A stretch of DNA of 64,000 nucleotides from an uncultured Christensenellaceae bacterium (GTDB taxonomy: Bacteria; Bacillota; Clostridia; Christensenellales; Borkfalkiaceae), in NCBI GenBank assembly GCA_910588685.1, contig CAJUPX010000008.1, forward strand, positions 13,289 through 77,288, written 5' to 3'. The translations under genes were made by a program, and so were the position numbers. Shown one piece after another: positions 43,593-52,467 of the stretch. The notes beneath the pieces are model-generated. The model worked only from the letters and a program-made list of their open reading frames with translations. It was not told the origin of the DNA and ran no database searches. Position 1 is the first letter of the stretch. Every line of letters starts with the position of its first letter.

Positions 43593-46248
43593 CCCCTGGC
43601 TGCTGTTGCTTTTAATACCTATGCTTGCGGCGGTGTTCGTTCCGTTCTTTATTACGGTCAGGCGCGATAACGCAAACTGCCACAATATAACTGCCGTCTG
43701 TCTGCATACGGTGCTATGCATTTGCCTTGCGCTTACGATAGCGGGTATGACTTTTGAATCGGTTATAACCGAAACCAACGTATACGTGCTTGCAGACGTT
43801 TCCTATTCGGCTAACCATAATCTGGACGAAGTGCAGGAAAAGGTGGAGGATATTGCGGGCAAACTGCCCAAAAATTCCAAAATGGGCGTAATTGCTTTCG
43901 GCAGAAACCAGGAAATTCTGTCAGACATAGGCGACAGGATACCCAACGTTAAAAACGCCGGAAACGTGGATAAAAGCGCCACCGATTTGGCTTCCGCTCT
44001 GAGATATGCGGGCAACCTGTTTGATGACGGCGTTATTAAACGCATTATAATTATAACGGACGGCGCGGAAACGGTTGCCGCAAGCAACATAATAAAGGTT
44101 GTGAACAACTTGCAGGAAACGGACGTTTGCGTTGACGCCGTTTATCTTGACGATACGCTCGAAAAAGACGTGCGCGAGCTGCAGATAGACGCCGTTGAAG
44201 CTAATTATTCCACTTACCTAAACAAAAACGAGAAGGTAAACGTAATGGTCAGGGCTAACTGCGGCGTTAAAGAGGACGGCACGGTTAACGACAGAATTGA
44301 CGGCTATATCGGTCTTTACCGCGACGGTACGCTGTTGGAAAGGCGGGCAAGCTCTTTTTACAACGGTCTTAACGTATTCAGCTTACCTGTTCCCACCGAA
44401 GAAACGGGCGAATTTGCCTACGAAGTTAAGGTTGAGGCAGTAAACGCGGGCGACGACGCTTCGCCGCATAACAACAGCTATCTGTTCAATCAGAAAATAA
44501 CCGCTGAATTTAACGTGCTGTTCATAGGCGGAAGCCAGGCAGACGTTGCCGCCGGTATGCACATTTACGGCGATAAAAACGTTAAATACGTTACGGAAAT
44601 TTCGGATATTCCGCTTTCAGTCGAGGAAATGTGCGTATACGACGAGATTGCGATGAGCAACTTCGACGTGCGCAGAATTCCCGCAAGCACGATGTTTTTA
44701 AACAGTCTTACCGTTATCGTGAACGACTACGGAAAAACGCTGACGACATACGGCAATACTTTTTTACAGGAAAATACCTCGGGCGATAACCAGGCGTTGA
44801 ATATGCTTGCGGATTTGCTTCCGGTAAGAGTGGGAAATTACGATATGGACGAAAGGTTGATTACTATAATTCTCGACATTTCGCTCAGTATGAATTTCTC
44901 GGGTCGTTTCGCCGTTGCAAAGCGCGCGGCTATAGAGCTTTTGAGCGTGCTCAATCCCAACGATATGGTAATGGTTATCAGCTTTTCGGGCGGGGTAAAA
45001 GAGCTGTTGCCGCCTACAAGGCTTACTAATACAAGCGTAATTATCAATAAAATCAATCAGGCGGAAGCCGAAAACGGAACTAATATCAGCTCGGCGTTCA
45101 AACACGCGTATGACCTTATGCCCAAAAACTTCCACGAAAAGCAGGTTATACTCATTTCCGACGGTATGAACCCTGCCGACGACTACGGCGAGTCGGTTTC
45201 GCTCGCGGATCAGATGTCCCGGGACGGTATACTTATATCAACGCTCGGAATTTTCGCCACGGCGGACGGTCGGAAGCTGCTCACTGATATTTACGGCACG
45301 AATACTCTTCCGGGAGCGTTCAATAAAAATATCGAACACGAGCAGGACATAGATTTTACCATAAAGGATATAAGCGGCGAAAAACAGCAGGTCAGGATTG
45401 AGGGCGACAGGTATTCCGTTGACTTCGACCGTACGGACGACGTTGCGGAAGGTATCGAGAATATCGGTGAAATTTCCGGGTTCTGGTACAATGCCGCAAA
45501 GAGCACGGCAACCACGGCGGTAACTGCCAAGTATTTCCGCGATAAAACCACTTCGTTCGACGTGCCAGTTTACGCGTACTGGAGCGGAGGCGGAAAGGGC
45601 AAGGTAGTATCCTTTATGTCCGATATTTCTAACGAATGGACGGACGGCTGGTCGGAGGGAACGGGTGGCAATAAGCTGCTTTCGAATATACCGCTGGCAA
45701 CGCTTCCCAACGAGCGCAACGTAATGCCGTTTATTGTGGACGTGGGCGTGGAAAGCGGTACGGCGACGGTTAACGTCAAGGGGTCTTCCAACCTCGGCAG
45801 CAGTACGGAGTTTACCGTTACTTTAACCGATCCGGTTAATAAGGTTACGGTAAAAACGCTTGCTTATAACGCGGGGTCGTATTTTGCAAACTTCGGAGTG
45901 GACGCGCCCGGCGTATATAAAGTGCATCTCGAATACACTCTTAAAGACGTGCATTACGAGGCGGATACCGAATTTACAGTTTCTTACTATGCGGAATACG
46001 ACGCTTTTGCAAGCTACAGCAAATCTTATCTTTACAGGCTCCTGACCGAAAACGGAAGCATACTCGAGCTTGACGAAGTTACGGTGCTTGAAAACAACGG
46101 AGTTAATTATACCACGTATATATTTAACTTTACCGTTCCGCTTATGATTGTAAGCGCGGTGCTGTTTGTGGTAAGTATAATTATAAGACAGCTTAAATGG
46201 AAAGACGTTACGTCGTTCTTTAAAGGATTTACAAGGAGGAAGCATTAA
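43570..46248 (+). CDS. Large membrane protein with two vWA domains
   Basis: The 892-aa protein has two N-terminal helices (~10-28, ~42-62) and a first vWA region directly after them (LADVSYSANHNLDEV, IITDGAE). A GATase-like Rossmann region follows (FNVLFIGGSQ...). A second vWA carries the MIDAS LDISLSMNFSG and ISDGMNPADDYGE near residues 430-540. Beta domains and a C-terminal helix follow (VPLMIVSAVLFVVSIII). This plan matches Bat/YfbK-type proteins that pair with MoxR-DUF58. The stop overlaps the following ATG (TAATG). Confidence 0.88.
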   Translation: MNNISFDNPWLLLLLIPMLAAVFVPFFITVRRDNANCHNITAVCLHTVLCICLALTIAGMTFESVITETNVYVLADVSYSANHNLDEVQEKVEDIAGKLPKNSKMGVIAFGRNQEILSDIGDRIPNVKNAGNVDKSATDLASALRYAGNLFDDGVIKRIIIITDGAETVAASNIIKVVNNLQETDVCVDAVYLDDTLEKDVRELQIDAVEANYSTYLNKNEKVNVMVRANCGVKEDGTVNDRIDGYIGLYRDGTLLERRASSFYNGLNVFSLPVPTEETGEFAYEVKVEAVNAGDDASPHNNSYLFNQKITAEFNVLFIGGSQADVAAGMHIYGDKNVKYVTEISDIPLSVEEMCVYDEIAMSNFDVRRIPASTMFLNSLTVIVNDYGKTLTTYGNTFLQENTSGDNQALNMLADLLPVRVGNYDMDERLITIILDISLSMNFSGRFAVAKRAAIELLSVLNPNDMVMVISFSGGVKELLPPTRLTNTSVIINKINQAEAENGTNISSAFKHAYDLMPKNFHEKQVILISDGMNPADDYGESVSLADQMSRDGILISTLGIFATADGRKLLTDIYGTNTLPGAFNKNIEHEQDIDFTIKDISGEKQQVRIEGDRYSVDFDRTDDVAEGIENIGEISGFWYNAAKSTATTAVTAKYFRDKTTSFDVPVYAYWSGGGKGKVVSFMSDISNEWTDGWSEGTGGNKLLSNIPLATLPNERNVMPFIVDVGVESGTATVNVKGSSNLGSSTEFTVTLTDPVNKVTVKTLAYNAGSYFANFGVDAPGVYKVHLEYTLKDVHYEADTEFTVSYYAEYDAFASYSKSYLYRLLTENGSILELDEVTVLENNGVNYTTYIFNFTVPLMIVSAVLFVVSIIIRQLKWKDVTSFFKGFTRRKH

Positions 46249-47723
46249 TGAAAAAGAAAATATTATGCGTTATTCTTGTTGTTCTTTGCGCTATTCTCGG
46301 CTTTTCGGGCTGCGGATTAGGCTCGTACGTAGACAATGCCGGGGATAAAAATTCCTCAAACGGCAGCACGGGCGGCGATAAGCCCGATAACCCGGGCGGC
46401 GACCCGGAGCAGACTAATCATAATTACACGGCTTACGTATTTCTCAACAACGCTCCGTACAATCCGGGCAACGACACCGTTACCGTGGTTTGGAGGAACG
46501 ATTACGAAATTGTAAGACGCGAGCTGCGTTCGGACGGCAGCGCCGACGCTGGCGAGCTTGACGGGGATTATAATGTGTATCTCGAGGGATTGCCCTCTAA
46601 ATATACCTACAATCCCAACGAGAACAACGCCGTCGGTTTTGTGGATATTACCGATACCAACGACAATCCTTACGCGGGGCGCAGGGTGGATATAAACCTG
46701 AGAACGGTAAAGGAGCCTGAAAGGGGTACCGGAGAGGGACTCTATCTCGACGGCGGCTGCTATTACGTGCGCTACGACGGCACGTACCGAGCGGTTATTA
46801 ACGGCGCGAACAAGTGCAAGTATTACGAATACACGCCTACGGCGGAAGGGTACTACTCTATAGTATCCTGGGTAAGCGTATACGACGACGAAGTAAATCC
46901 TCTTATAGATATTTACCAGGGTACTACCGGCTGGAAAAATTTCAGCCGCACGATAGACGCGGGCGGGGCTTCGCTTACGGGCGGTTTTACAAAAAATTTC
47001 CGGTATGAGGTAAGGATAGATAAGAGCGAAGTGGGTAACGCATTCACGTTTGCCGTCCGAGCCGATTCAAAGCAGGGGGAATACCCTGTATACGTGGATT
47101 TTGCCATAACGTACGAGGGAGATTATATAGGTTCGAACTCAGATATAAGGGTGCAGGTTGCAAAACAGGCGAAGTTTAAAGCTCGCGAGCCTTACGTGAA
47201 CGAGCATTTTGAATTCGCCGACGTTGGAACAAAGATATTCGACAGTACTAAATACCGCTATAATCCCGATACCGGCAGATACCATTATTACAGCCTTGAA
47301 TTATTCCCCGACGGCTATAAAGACGGCGCGCTGACGTACGAAGCGGGTTACGGTCCGGTGTTGCTGTGTGCGATTACTCCGCAGATTCCGTCGTTCCTCA
47401 TAACAACGCTTTACAATGCGAACGTTGTAGGGACTAACAGCAGTAACTGGCTTATGCTCTATAATATGTGGATAGAGGAAGAGGGCAAGTATGCCGTGTT
47501 GAACTATACTGACTTTATCAGGAAAGATTATTACAGAGTTTGCAACAGTCAGGGGTATTGCTACGTAACGCCCGAGCTTGTGCAGTTCCTGCAGAAGTTT
47601 GCCGAAAACCATTCGCTTTACACTGACGGCGTGGGACCTGGAGAAAATACCCCCGAAGACCTCGGGTACATTTCTGACCAGGACGGCTTGTGGCTGTTTG
47701 CCTGCGGATTCTACACCGCGTGA
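46248..47723 (+). CDS. Operon lipoprotein, 491 aa
   Basis: The signal peptide (KKKILCVILVVLCAILG) ends in lipobox FSGC. A Gly/Asn/Asp-rich linker (~28-60) leads to a beta-rich domain with Tyr-rich strands (YTPTAEGYYSIVSW resembles a carbohydrate-binding or pre-peptidase C-terminal-like sandwich). A globular C-terminal region (~330-491) follows. I do not recognise the family. Tight coupling to the vWA gene suggests it is a secreted partner or substrate-capturing subunit. Confidence 0.7.
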   Translation: MKKKILCVILVVLCAILGFSGCGLGSYVDNAGDKNSSNGSTGGDKPDNPGGDPEQTNHNYTAYVFLNNAPYNPGNDTVTVVWRNDYEIVRRELRSDGSADAGELDGDYNVYLEGLPSKYTYNPNENNAVGFVDITDTNDNPYAGRRVDINLRTVKEPERGTGEGLYLDGGCYYVRYDGTYRAVINGANKCKYYEYTPTAEGYYSIVSWVSVYDDEVNPLIDIYQGTTGWKNFSRTIDAGGASLTGGFTKNFRYEVRIDKSEVGNAFTFAVRADSKQGEYPVYVDFAITYEGDYIGSNSDIRVQVAKQAKFKAREPYVNEHFEFADVGTKIFDSTKYRYNPDTGRYHYYSLELFPDGYKDGALTYEAGYGPVLLCAITPQIPSFLITTLYNANVVGTNSSNWLMLYNMWIEEEGKYAVLNYTDFIRKDYYRVCNSQGYCYVTPELVQFLQKFAENHSLYTDGVGPGENTPEDLGYISDQDGLWLFACGFYTA

Positions 47724-47745
47724 TATTAATTTAACTAACAATTCG

Positions 47746-47770
47746 GGTGCGGGAGCATAAATCCCGCGCC
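47746..47770 (+). other. Intercistronic hairpin between the two operon lipoproteins
   Basis: A 9-bp stem ggtgcggga / tcccgcgcc (one G-T pair) has a 7-nt loop. It lacks a T-run, so it is more likely an mRNA stability or processing element than a terminator. The next ATG is 15 nt downstream, after GACGAGG. Confidence 0.5.
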
Positions 47771-47784
47771 GGACGAGGTAAAAA

Positions 47785-50109
47785 ATGAAAAAAACTATTC
47801 GTAATTTAAGCGTAATACTTGTAATTTTAGCGGCGTTTGTTTTTAACGCGTTTGCATTTACCGCCTGTTCCGGCAATAAAGTAGAACGGCTTAAAGTGGA
47901 GAACGCAAAAACGACCTTTGTTACGGGCGATGAATTCGACCTGGGCAGTTATAAGGTATATGCCGTTTACACTAACGGCGAGGAAATAGACGTTACCGCG
48001 GAAGCTTCTATTAAGAAAGAAAACGGTTTTGATATGAACGTTGAGGGCAGTTATCAGATAACCTTTTCGTACGGCGGCAAAAAAGAAGTTGTGGAAATTT
48101 ACGTAAATAACGTGGAACCTATACTTATCAGGCTTGCTGTTAATACCGACGCGGTTAAAACCACTTATGAGCTCGGCGAAGAGATATCCTTTGACGGACT
48201 TAAAGTAATAAGCACCTATCAGAACGCGCAGGGCAAAAATTACGAATTAGAAACGGACGTTTTAAAGGAGTTTACTCTTAAAATAACCGACCCCGCCGGC
48301 GCGGTTGTAAACGACGATTATTTTTCTATGCTCGGTGCTTATACTGTTTCCGTATCCAAGAGCGGAGTTGAAGCAAGCTTTACGGTAAACGTAGAGGGCG
48401 TAAACATATCCACCGTGCAGGGTGCGATAGCCGCCGGCAGAGCTTTCAAATCGGAGGTTAAAAACGGAGACCAGACCTGGAGCGGCAAATCAAAGGTGGG
48501 TTCTACCCACATTAATGCGAGCTATGATTATGAATTCGGCAATAAATACGCAAATATAAAAGCCGACAACCATAGCGGATTAAAAGAAGAGTTTTTCTAC
48601 GGCGTTGACGACCTCGGCGCATTTGCCGTACGCTATGAAAACGGAGATCCTGCCGTTTTAGGTCAGGTAAACAGCGAGATGATAAACGGTGCGCCTGTTT
48701 TTCTCTGGTATAACAGGAGAACGGAGTACGGCGTTGAAGCCGCGCTCGCTCACCTTTATAACGAAGCGCGTAAATGCACAAACAAAGATCTTGACGAAGG
48801 GCTTGATGAAATCACCAGATCGTACTGGTTTTCGTTCAGCGGACTTGTAGCGGGTACGAGCGCTCCCGACTACTATGAAACGGACGTGCTTTTTGAACTT
48901 GACGACAATTATATTGTTAAAAAATTTGAAGTTACCCAGAATTTTTACGAGAATAATTCGGCGTGGGCGGAGGGTATACCTACGTTTATAACCGACGAGA
49001 ACGGTATAACCAGACCCAACGGCGAGCCTACTTACGTTACAACGTATTCGTCTAATCAATTTGCCGGCGAAAGAACGGCGGAAAATCCGTACACCCGCGA
49101 TTCTCTTAATATTTCCGACTATATAATTACAAAGGACGGAGAAGAGATAAAAGACGGCGACGTAATAAAGTGTGACGTAACCGACGGATATATAGAGCTT
49201 GTATTAAGCGATATTCAACCTGTAATTGCAGGCTTTGTATCCGACCCGCTTAAAATTAAGTACGACAACGGTTACAATAATTTCCAGGACGGTTTGTCTG
49301 GTATTTTCAATTACGATTTGTTCAATTTACAGTTCAGCTCGGTGTATAATTCCAACACTAAAAAGACAACCAGCAAAATAAAAATAACTTTAAAAAACGG
49401 CGGTAAATTCAAGATAGTATTAAAAACCGAAAAAACGCTGAAAACTCTGATGTTCGACGTTACCGGTTTACCTCCCGCAACAATGTCTGCTAAGATATAC
49501 AACGCAAACACCCAGATGTTCTACGATAACAATAAAAAGACTATATCAATGACGGGGGCGGTTGTATTTTACGGAGCGGTAGACAAGTATAAAAACGGCG
49601 CGCAGACGGCAACGGTAGTTTCGGATAACGCGGAATTTGCAAAAATAGAAAAAACAGAGATAAACGGCGAGGAATGCTTTAAGTTTACCGCAACGCAAAA
49701 CGGCGTGTACACCGTTGAAACTGTTTCCGACGTTGCTCCTGCCGTTAAATGCGTGTTTACCTTTACGGTCAGCGATATGCCGGATTTCGAGAGCGTTTTA
49801 ACGGGCACTTATAAAACCGAGCCCGTAAACGATACGGATTTGAGCGTGTATACCGTAGTCTTTACGCAGGAAAGTGCGGGCGACAGCGTAAGCGGAAGCG
49901 TAACTGTAACGAGAACGCCTACTGCCGGAAGCGGCAGCGCGCAAACGGAAACGCTGAGCTTTACCGTTGATTTTGACAATATAAAGGTTAAGCTCACCCA
50001 CGTATCGGGTACTGCTATCGGCGCGGATTTGGTTTTCAGCGACGACGGCGAACTGATGCTGGAGGACAGATACGGTAAAGCTTATAAATTGAACGTTTTT
50101 AATAACTGA
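47785..50109 (+). CDS. Operon lipoprotein with bacterial Ig-like domains, 774 aa
   Basis: The signal peptide (KKTIRNLSVILVILAAFVFNAFAF) ends at lipobox FTACS. Two Big_3-like Ig domains follow (LKVENAKTTFVTGDEFDLG near 32-115, then LAVNTDAVKTTYELGEEISF near 117-205). A large mixed domain and further beta domains reach the C-terminus (FTVDFDNIKVKLTHVSGTA...). It is the last gene of the MoxR operon, followed by a strong terminator. It is probably a surface adhesin or a load-bearing partner of the vWA proteins (inference). Confidence 0.78.
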   Translation: MKKTIRNLSVILVILAAFVFNAFAFTACSGNKVERLKVENAKTTFVTGDEFDLGSYKVYAVYTNGEEIDVTAEASIKKENGFDMNVEGSYQITFSYGGKKEVVEIYVNNVEPILIRLAVNTDAVKTTYELGEEISFDGLKVISTYQNAQGKNYELETDVLKEFTLKITDPAGAVVNDDYFSMLGAYTVSVSKSGVEASFTVNVEGVNISTVQGAIAAGRAFKSEVKNGDQTWSGKSKVGSTHINASYDYEFGNKYANIKADNHSGLKEEFFYGVDDLGAFAVRYENGDPAVLGQVNSEMINGAPVFLWYNRRTEYGVEAALAHLYNEARKCTNKDLDEGLDEITRSYWFSFSGLVAGTSAPDYYETDVLFELDDNYIVKKFEVTQNFYENNSAWAEGIPTFITDENGITRPNGEPTYVTTYSSNQFAGERTAENPYTRDSLNISDYIITKDGEEIKDGDVIKCDVTDGYIELVLSDIQPVIAGFVSDPLKIKYDNGYNNFQDGLSGIFNYDLFNLQFSSVYNSNTKKTTSKIKITLKNGGKFKIVLKTEKTLKTLMFDVTGLPPATMSAKIYNANTQMFYDNNKKTISMTGAVVFYGAVDKYKNGAQTATVVSDNAEFAKIEKTEINGEECFKFTATQNGVYTVETVSDVAPAVKCVFTFTVSDMPDFESVLTGTYKTEPVNDTDLSVYTVVFTQESAGDSVSGSVTVTRTPTAGSGSAQTETLSFTVDFDNIKVKLTHVSGTAIGADLVFSDDGELMLEDRYGKAYKLNVFNN

Positions 50110-50139
50110 TTTTGCAGTTAATAAATCAGAATTATCAAA

Positions 50140-50175
50140 AATAAAGCCCTGTCGCTCGACAGAGCTTTATTTTTT
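50140..50175 (+). terminator. Terminator of the MoxR/vWA operon
   Basis: The arms aataaagc (50140-50147) and gctttatt (50164-50171) enclose an inner ctgtcg / cgacag stem and are followed by a T-run. A strong intrinsic terminator. Confidence 0.85.
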
Positions 50176-50200
50176 ATGTCAAATAAAAACAAATACGGGC

Positions 50201-50229
50201 GTATAACAATAAATTACTTTCACATACTT
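50201..50229 (+). promoter_or_regulatory. spoVT: Predicted sigma-G promoter of spoVT
   Basis: The -35 gtata (50201-50205), a 17-bp spacer and the -10 CATACTT (50223-50229) match the known forespore sigma-G pattern (gHATR, then CATWHTA) except at the last base. SpoVT is a sigma-G regulon member in Bacillus. A sigma-A type promoter is not evident here. Confidence 0.6.
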
Positions 50230-50264
50230 TTTTTACGGCATTATTTGCCTCTAATAGGAGTTTT

Positions 50265-50807
50265 ATGAAAGCAACAGGAATTGTAAGAAGAATAGACGAA
50301 TTGGGAAGAGTGGTAATTCCCAAAGAAATAAGGAGCACTCTACGCCTTAAATCGGGCGACCCGTTGGAAATATTTACCGATCACGACGAACTTATGCTCA
50401 AAAAATACTCGCCGATAGCTTCGCTGGATAAATTTTCGGAGGGAACGGCTAAGTCGCTTTCCGACCTGTCGGGTCATATAGCGGTAATCTGCGACACGGA
50501 CGAGGTATTGCACGCTTCGGGGCGCGGTCAGCGCGAATTTGACGGAAAAAGCGTTTCCGAAAAAATGGACAGGATAATGCGCGACAGAAAGAGTTATATC
50601 GCAAACCTTTCGGAGGGCGGCGACATAGTTCCTATCTGCGAGGGTCAGACGGAAGTTACGGCGCAGATAATAGTGCCTATAGTTTGCAACGGCGACTGCC
50701 TCGGCGCGGTAGCGCTTGTTTCTATGGAAGAGGGCGCAAAAATAGAGCCTGCTGCCTGCAAGCTTGCCCAGCTTTCCGCAAATATTTTAGCGGGACAGTT
50801 TGAATAA
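50265..50807 (+). CDS. spoVT: Stage V sporulation protein T
   Basis: The 180-aa forespore transcription factor has an AbrB swapped-hairpin DNA-binding domain (1-~50: MKATGIVRRIDELGRVVIPK, LRLKSGDPLEI) and a C-terminal GAF-like domain (~55-178). The length is the same as in Bacillus. An AGGAG is well placed. It modulates sigma-G genes late in sporulation. Its presence and context show that the organism is, or derives from, an endospore former. Confidence 0.97.
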   Translation: MKATGIVRRIDELGRVVIPKEIRSTLRLKSGDPLEIFTDHDELMLKKYSPIASLDKFSEGTAKSLSDLSGHIAVICDTDEVLHASGRGQREFDGKSVSEKMDRIMRDRKSYIANLSEGGDIVPICEGQTEVTAQIIVPIVCNGDCLGAVALVSMEEGAKIEPAACKLAQLSANILAGQFE

Positions 50808-50869
50808 TAGCTCGCAAAAATCTCTATAATCGGTTTTTGCACGCATCTTGAATTATTATCGGTAGATTT

Positions 50870-52177
50870 ATGACAGCTAACAGAAAAACAGGGCAGTCCT
50901 TTATAAAGGGCGCAATAATAATTTCGCTCGGCGGGTTTATATCCAAATTATTAGGCGCGGTTTACCGCGTTCCGCTCACAAACATATTAGGCAGCGAGGG
51001 AATGGGGATATACCAGATGGTCTATCCTCTTTATTGTATTCTCTTAACCGTTTCCGCCTCGGGTATTCCTACGGGTATTGCAAGGCTTGTGTCCTCGGGC
51101 AAGGGCGCGGGTGCGGAAAAGCGCGCGTTTGCGTTTTACGGCGCGGTGGGGCTTCTGGGCAGTTTTTTAATGTATATACTCTCAACGCCGCTTGCAAACG
51201 TCCAGAGCGAGCCGTCCATAGTTTTGTGTACCAGGCTTTTAAGCCCGTCGGTTTTCTTTGTGTCCGTTTTATCGGTTGTGCGCGGTTATTTCCAGGGGCG
51301 CGGCAATATGTATCCCACGGCTGTAACCGAGGTTTTGGAACAGATTATAAAGGTGGCGGCGGGCGTTGCTCTGTCGTATATTTTCCGCGACAATCTGCCG
51401 CTCGCCGTGGCGTCAACCCTGCTCGCGGTAACCATAAGCGAAATAATTGCAACGTTTATCGCGCTTATCTGGTATATGAAACGCCGCGCGCGTCAACCGC
51501 TGTATAAGCTGCCGACCGTGGATATTTCGGCGATTTTAAAGTATACGATACCCCTTACGCTCACTGCGATAGCCCTGCCTCTTTCGCAGCTTGCCGAGAG
51601 CGTTATAGCCATAAAAATACTGCGCGGAACGGCGGACAACGCAACGGCTTTATACGGCATATTTTCGGGTTGCGCCGTAACTATTATCAATTTACCGGTG
51701 TCCGTCACGTACGGACTTGCGGCTTCGTCCGTGCCGCAGATTTCCCCGCTTGCCGAAAAGGGAGACTATAAAGGCGCAAAGAATAAGGCGTTTAAAGCCC
51801 TTTTAATAACGCTTGCGGTATCACTGCCGGCGGCGGCAGGGCTGTTTATATTTGCTCCGCTCGCCGCAAAATATATATTCCGTTCTCTGTCCGGAAGCGA
51901 TAAGGAGCTTTTGACTGCTCTCATACGCATAATGGCGGTAAACGCCGTTACCGAGTCGCTTGTGCAAACGTCGTCCGCGTGCTTAACTTCGCTCGGCAGA
52001 CCGCTGAGAAGCACCGTAACGCAGTGGACAAGCGCAATTTTGCGCGTGGCTTTAACGGCGGTTCTTATCAAGTTTACGTCTATGTCCATCTCGGGCGCGG
52101 CTTGGTCGGCAAACTGCGCGTATTTAGTTGCAATGCTGATGAATTTTTGGTATATTATTAGGGTAGGCAAGCTGTAA
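50870..52177 (+). CDS. yabM: YabM/SpoVB-like MOP-superfamily flippase
   Basis: The 435-aa membrane protein has about 12 helices. Its start (FIKGAIIISLGGFISKLLGAVYRVPL) is typical of the SpoVB/YabM polysaccharide flippase group. Typical members are ~510-530 aa, so this one is short. It ends abruptly after the helix WYIIRVGKL, about two helices early. The last codons lie inside the inverted repeat of a 282-bp element, so the element may have cut the gene's 3' end. It probably moves lipid-linked cell-wall or cortex precursors. The spoVT-yabM-yabN order is conserved from Bacillus. Confidence 0.85.
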   Translation: MTANRKTGQSFIKGAIIISLGGFISKLLGAVYRVPLTNILGSEGMGIYQMVYPLYCILLTVSASGIPTGIARLVSSGKGAGAEKRAFAFYGAVGLLGSFLMYILSTPLANVQSEPSIVLCTRLLSPSVFFVSVLSVVRGYFQGRGNMYPTAVTEVLEQIIKVAAGVALSYIFRDNLPLAVASTLLAVTISEIIATFIALIWYMKRRARQPLYKLPTVDISAILKYTIPLTLTAIALPLSQLAESVIAIKILRGTADNATALYGIFSGCAVTIINLPVSVTYGLAASSVPQISPLAEKGDYKGAKNKAFKALLITLAVSLPAAAGLFIFAPLAAKYIFRSLSGSDKELLTALIRIMAVNAVTESLVQTSSACLTSLGRPLRSTVTQWTSAILRVALTAVLIKFTSMSISGAAWSANCAYLVAMLMNFWYIIRVGKL

Positions 52178-52445
52178 TAAGCTCGAACAAGTTTTAACGG
52201 GTAAATTTGCGCTAATACTTTGTCAAACCCCTTTATAATCCGTATTTGGATTGTCTGCGGGCTTTTCCTCGTATTATCTGCAAATTTTCTCCGTTAAAAC
52301 TGCTTCGCACCTAAGCGTGCGCATTTTCAATTGATTTGTGTGCGCGGCAACCGAGGCGTATACAGACATACGCCGAGCGGAGCCGCGTACGGAAAGCGGC
52401 GAAAAGACGCCGCTTAGGTTGTTCTAATTTATTACAGCTTGCCTA
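52164..52445. mobile_element. 282-bp MITE-like element with 27-bp terminal inverted repeats
   Basis: The left end TAGGCAAGCTGTAATAA (52164-52180) and right end TTATTACAGCTTGCCTA (52429-52445) are exact inverted copies. After a four-base mismatch zone, GAACAA / TTGTTC also pair. Inside, 52191-52216 and 52271-52300 form a second inverted repeat (gttttaacgg / ccgttaaaac). Further small hairpins (aggcgta / tacgcc) fill the rest. It encodes nothing. The TA-ended tips fit a TA-target MITE. It covers the yabM stop and ends 22 bp before yabN. Confidence 0.7.
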
Positions 52446-52467
52446 AATCGTACGGACGGACAGAAAA

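Noticed and set aside
51034..51507. 157-aa plus-strand ORF within yabM
   Set aside because: Out-of-frame shadow of yabM with Cys/Arg/Gly bias and no ribosome site.
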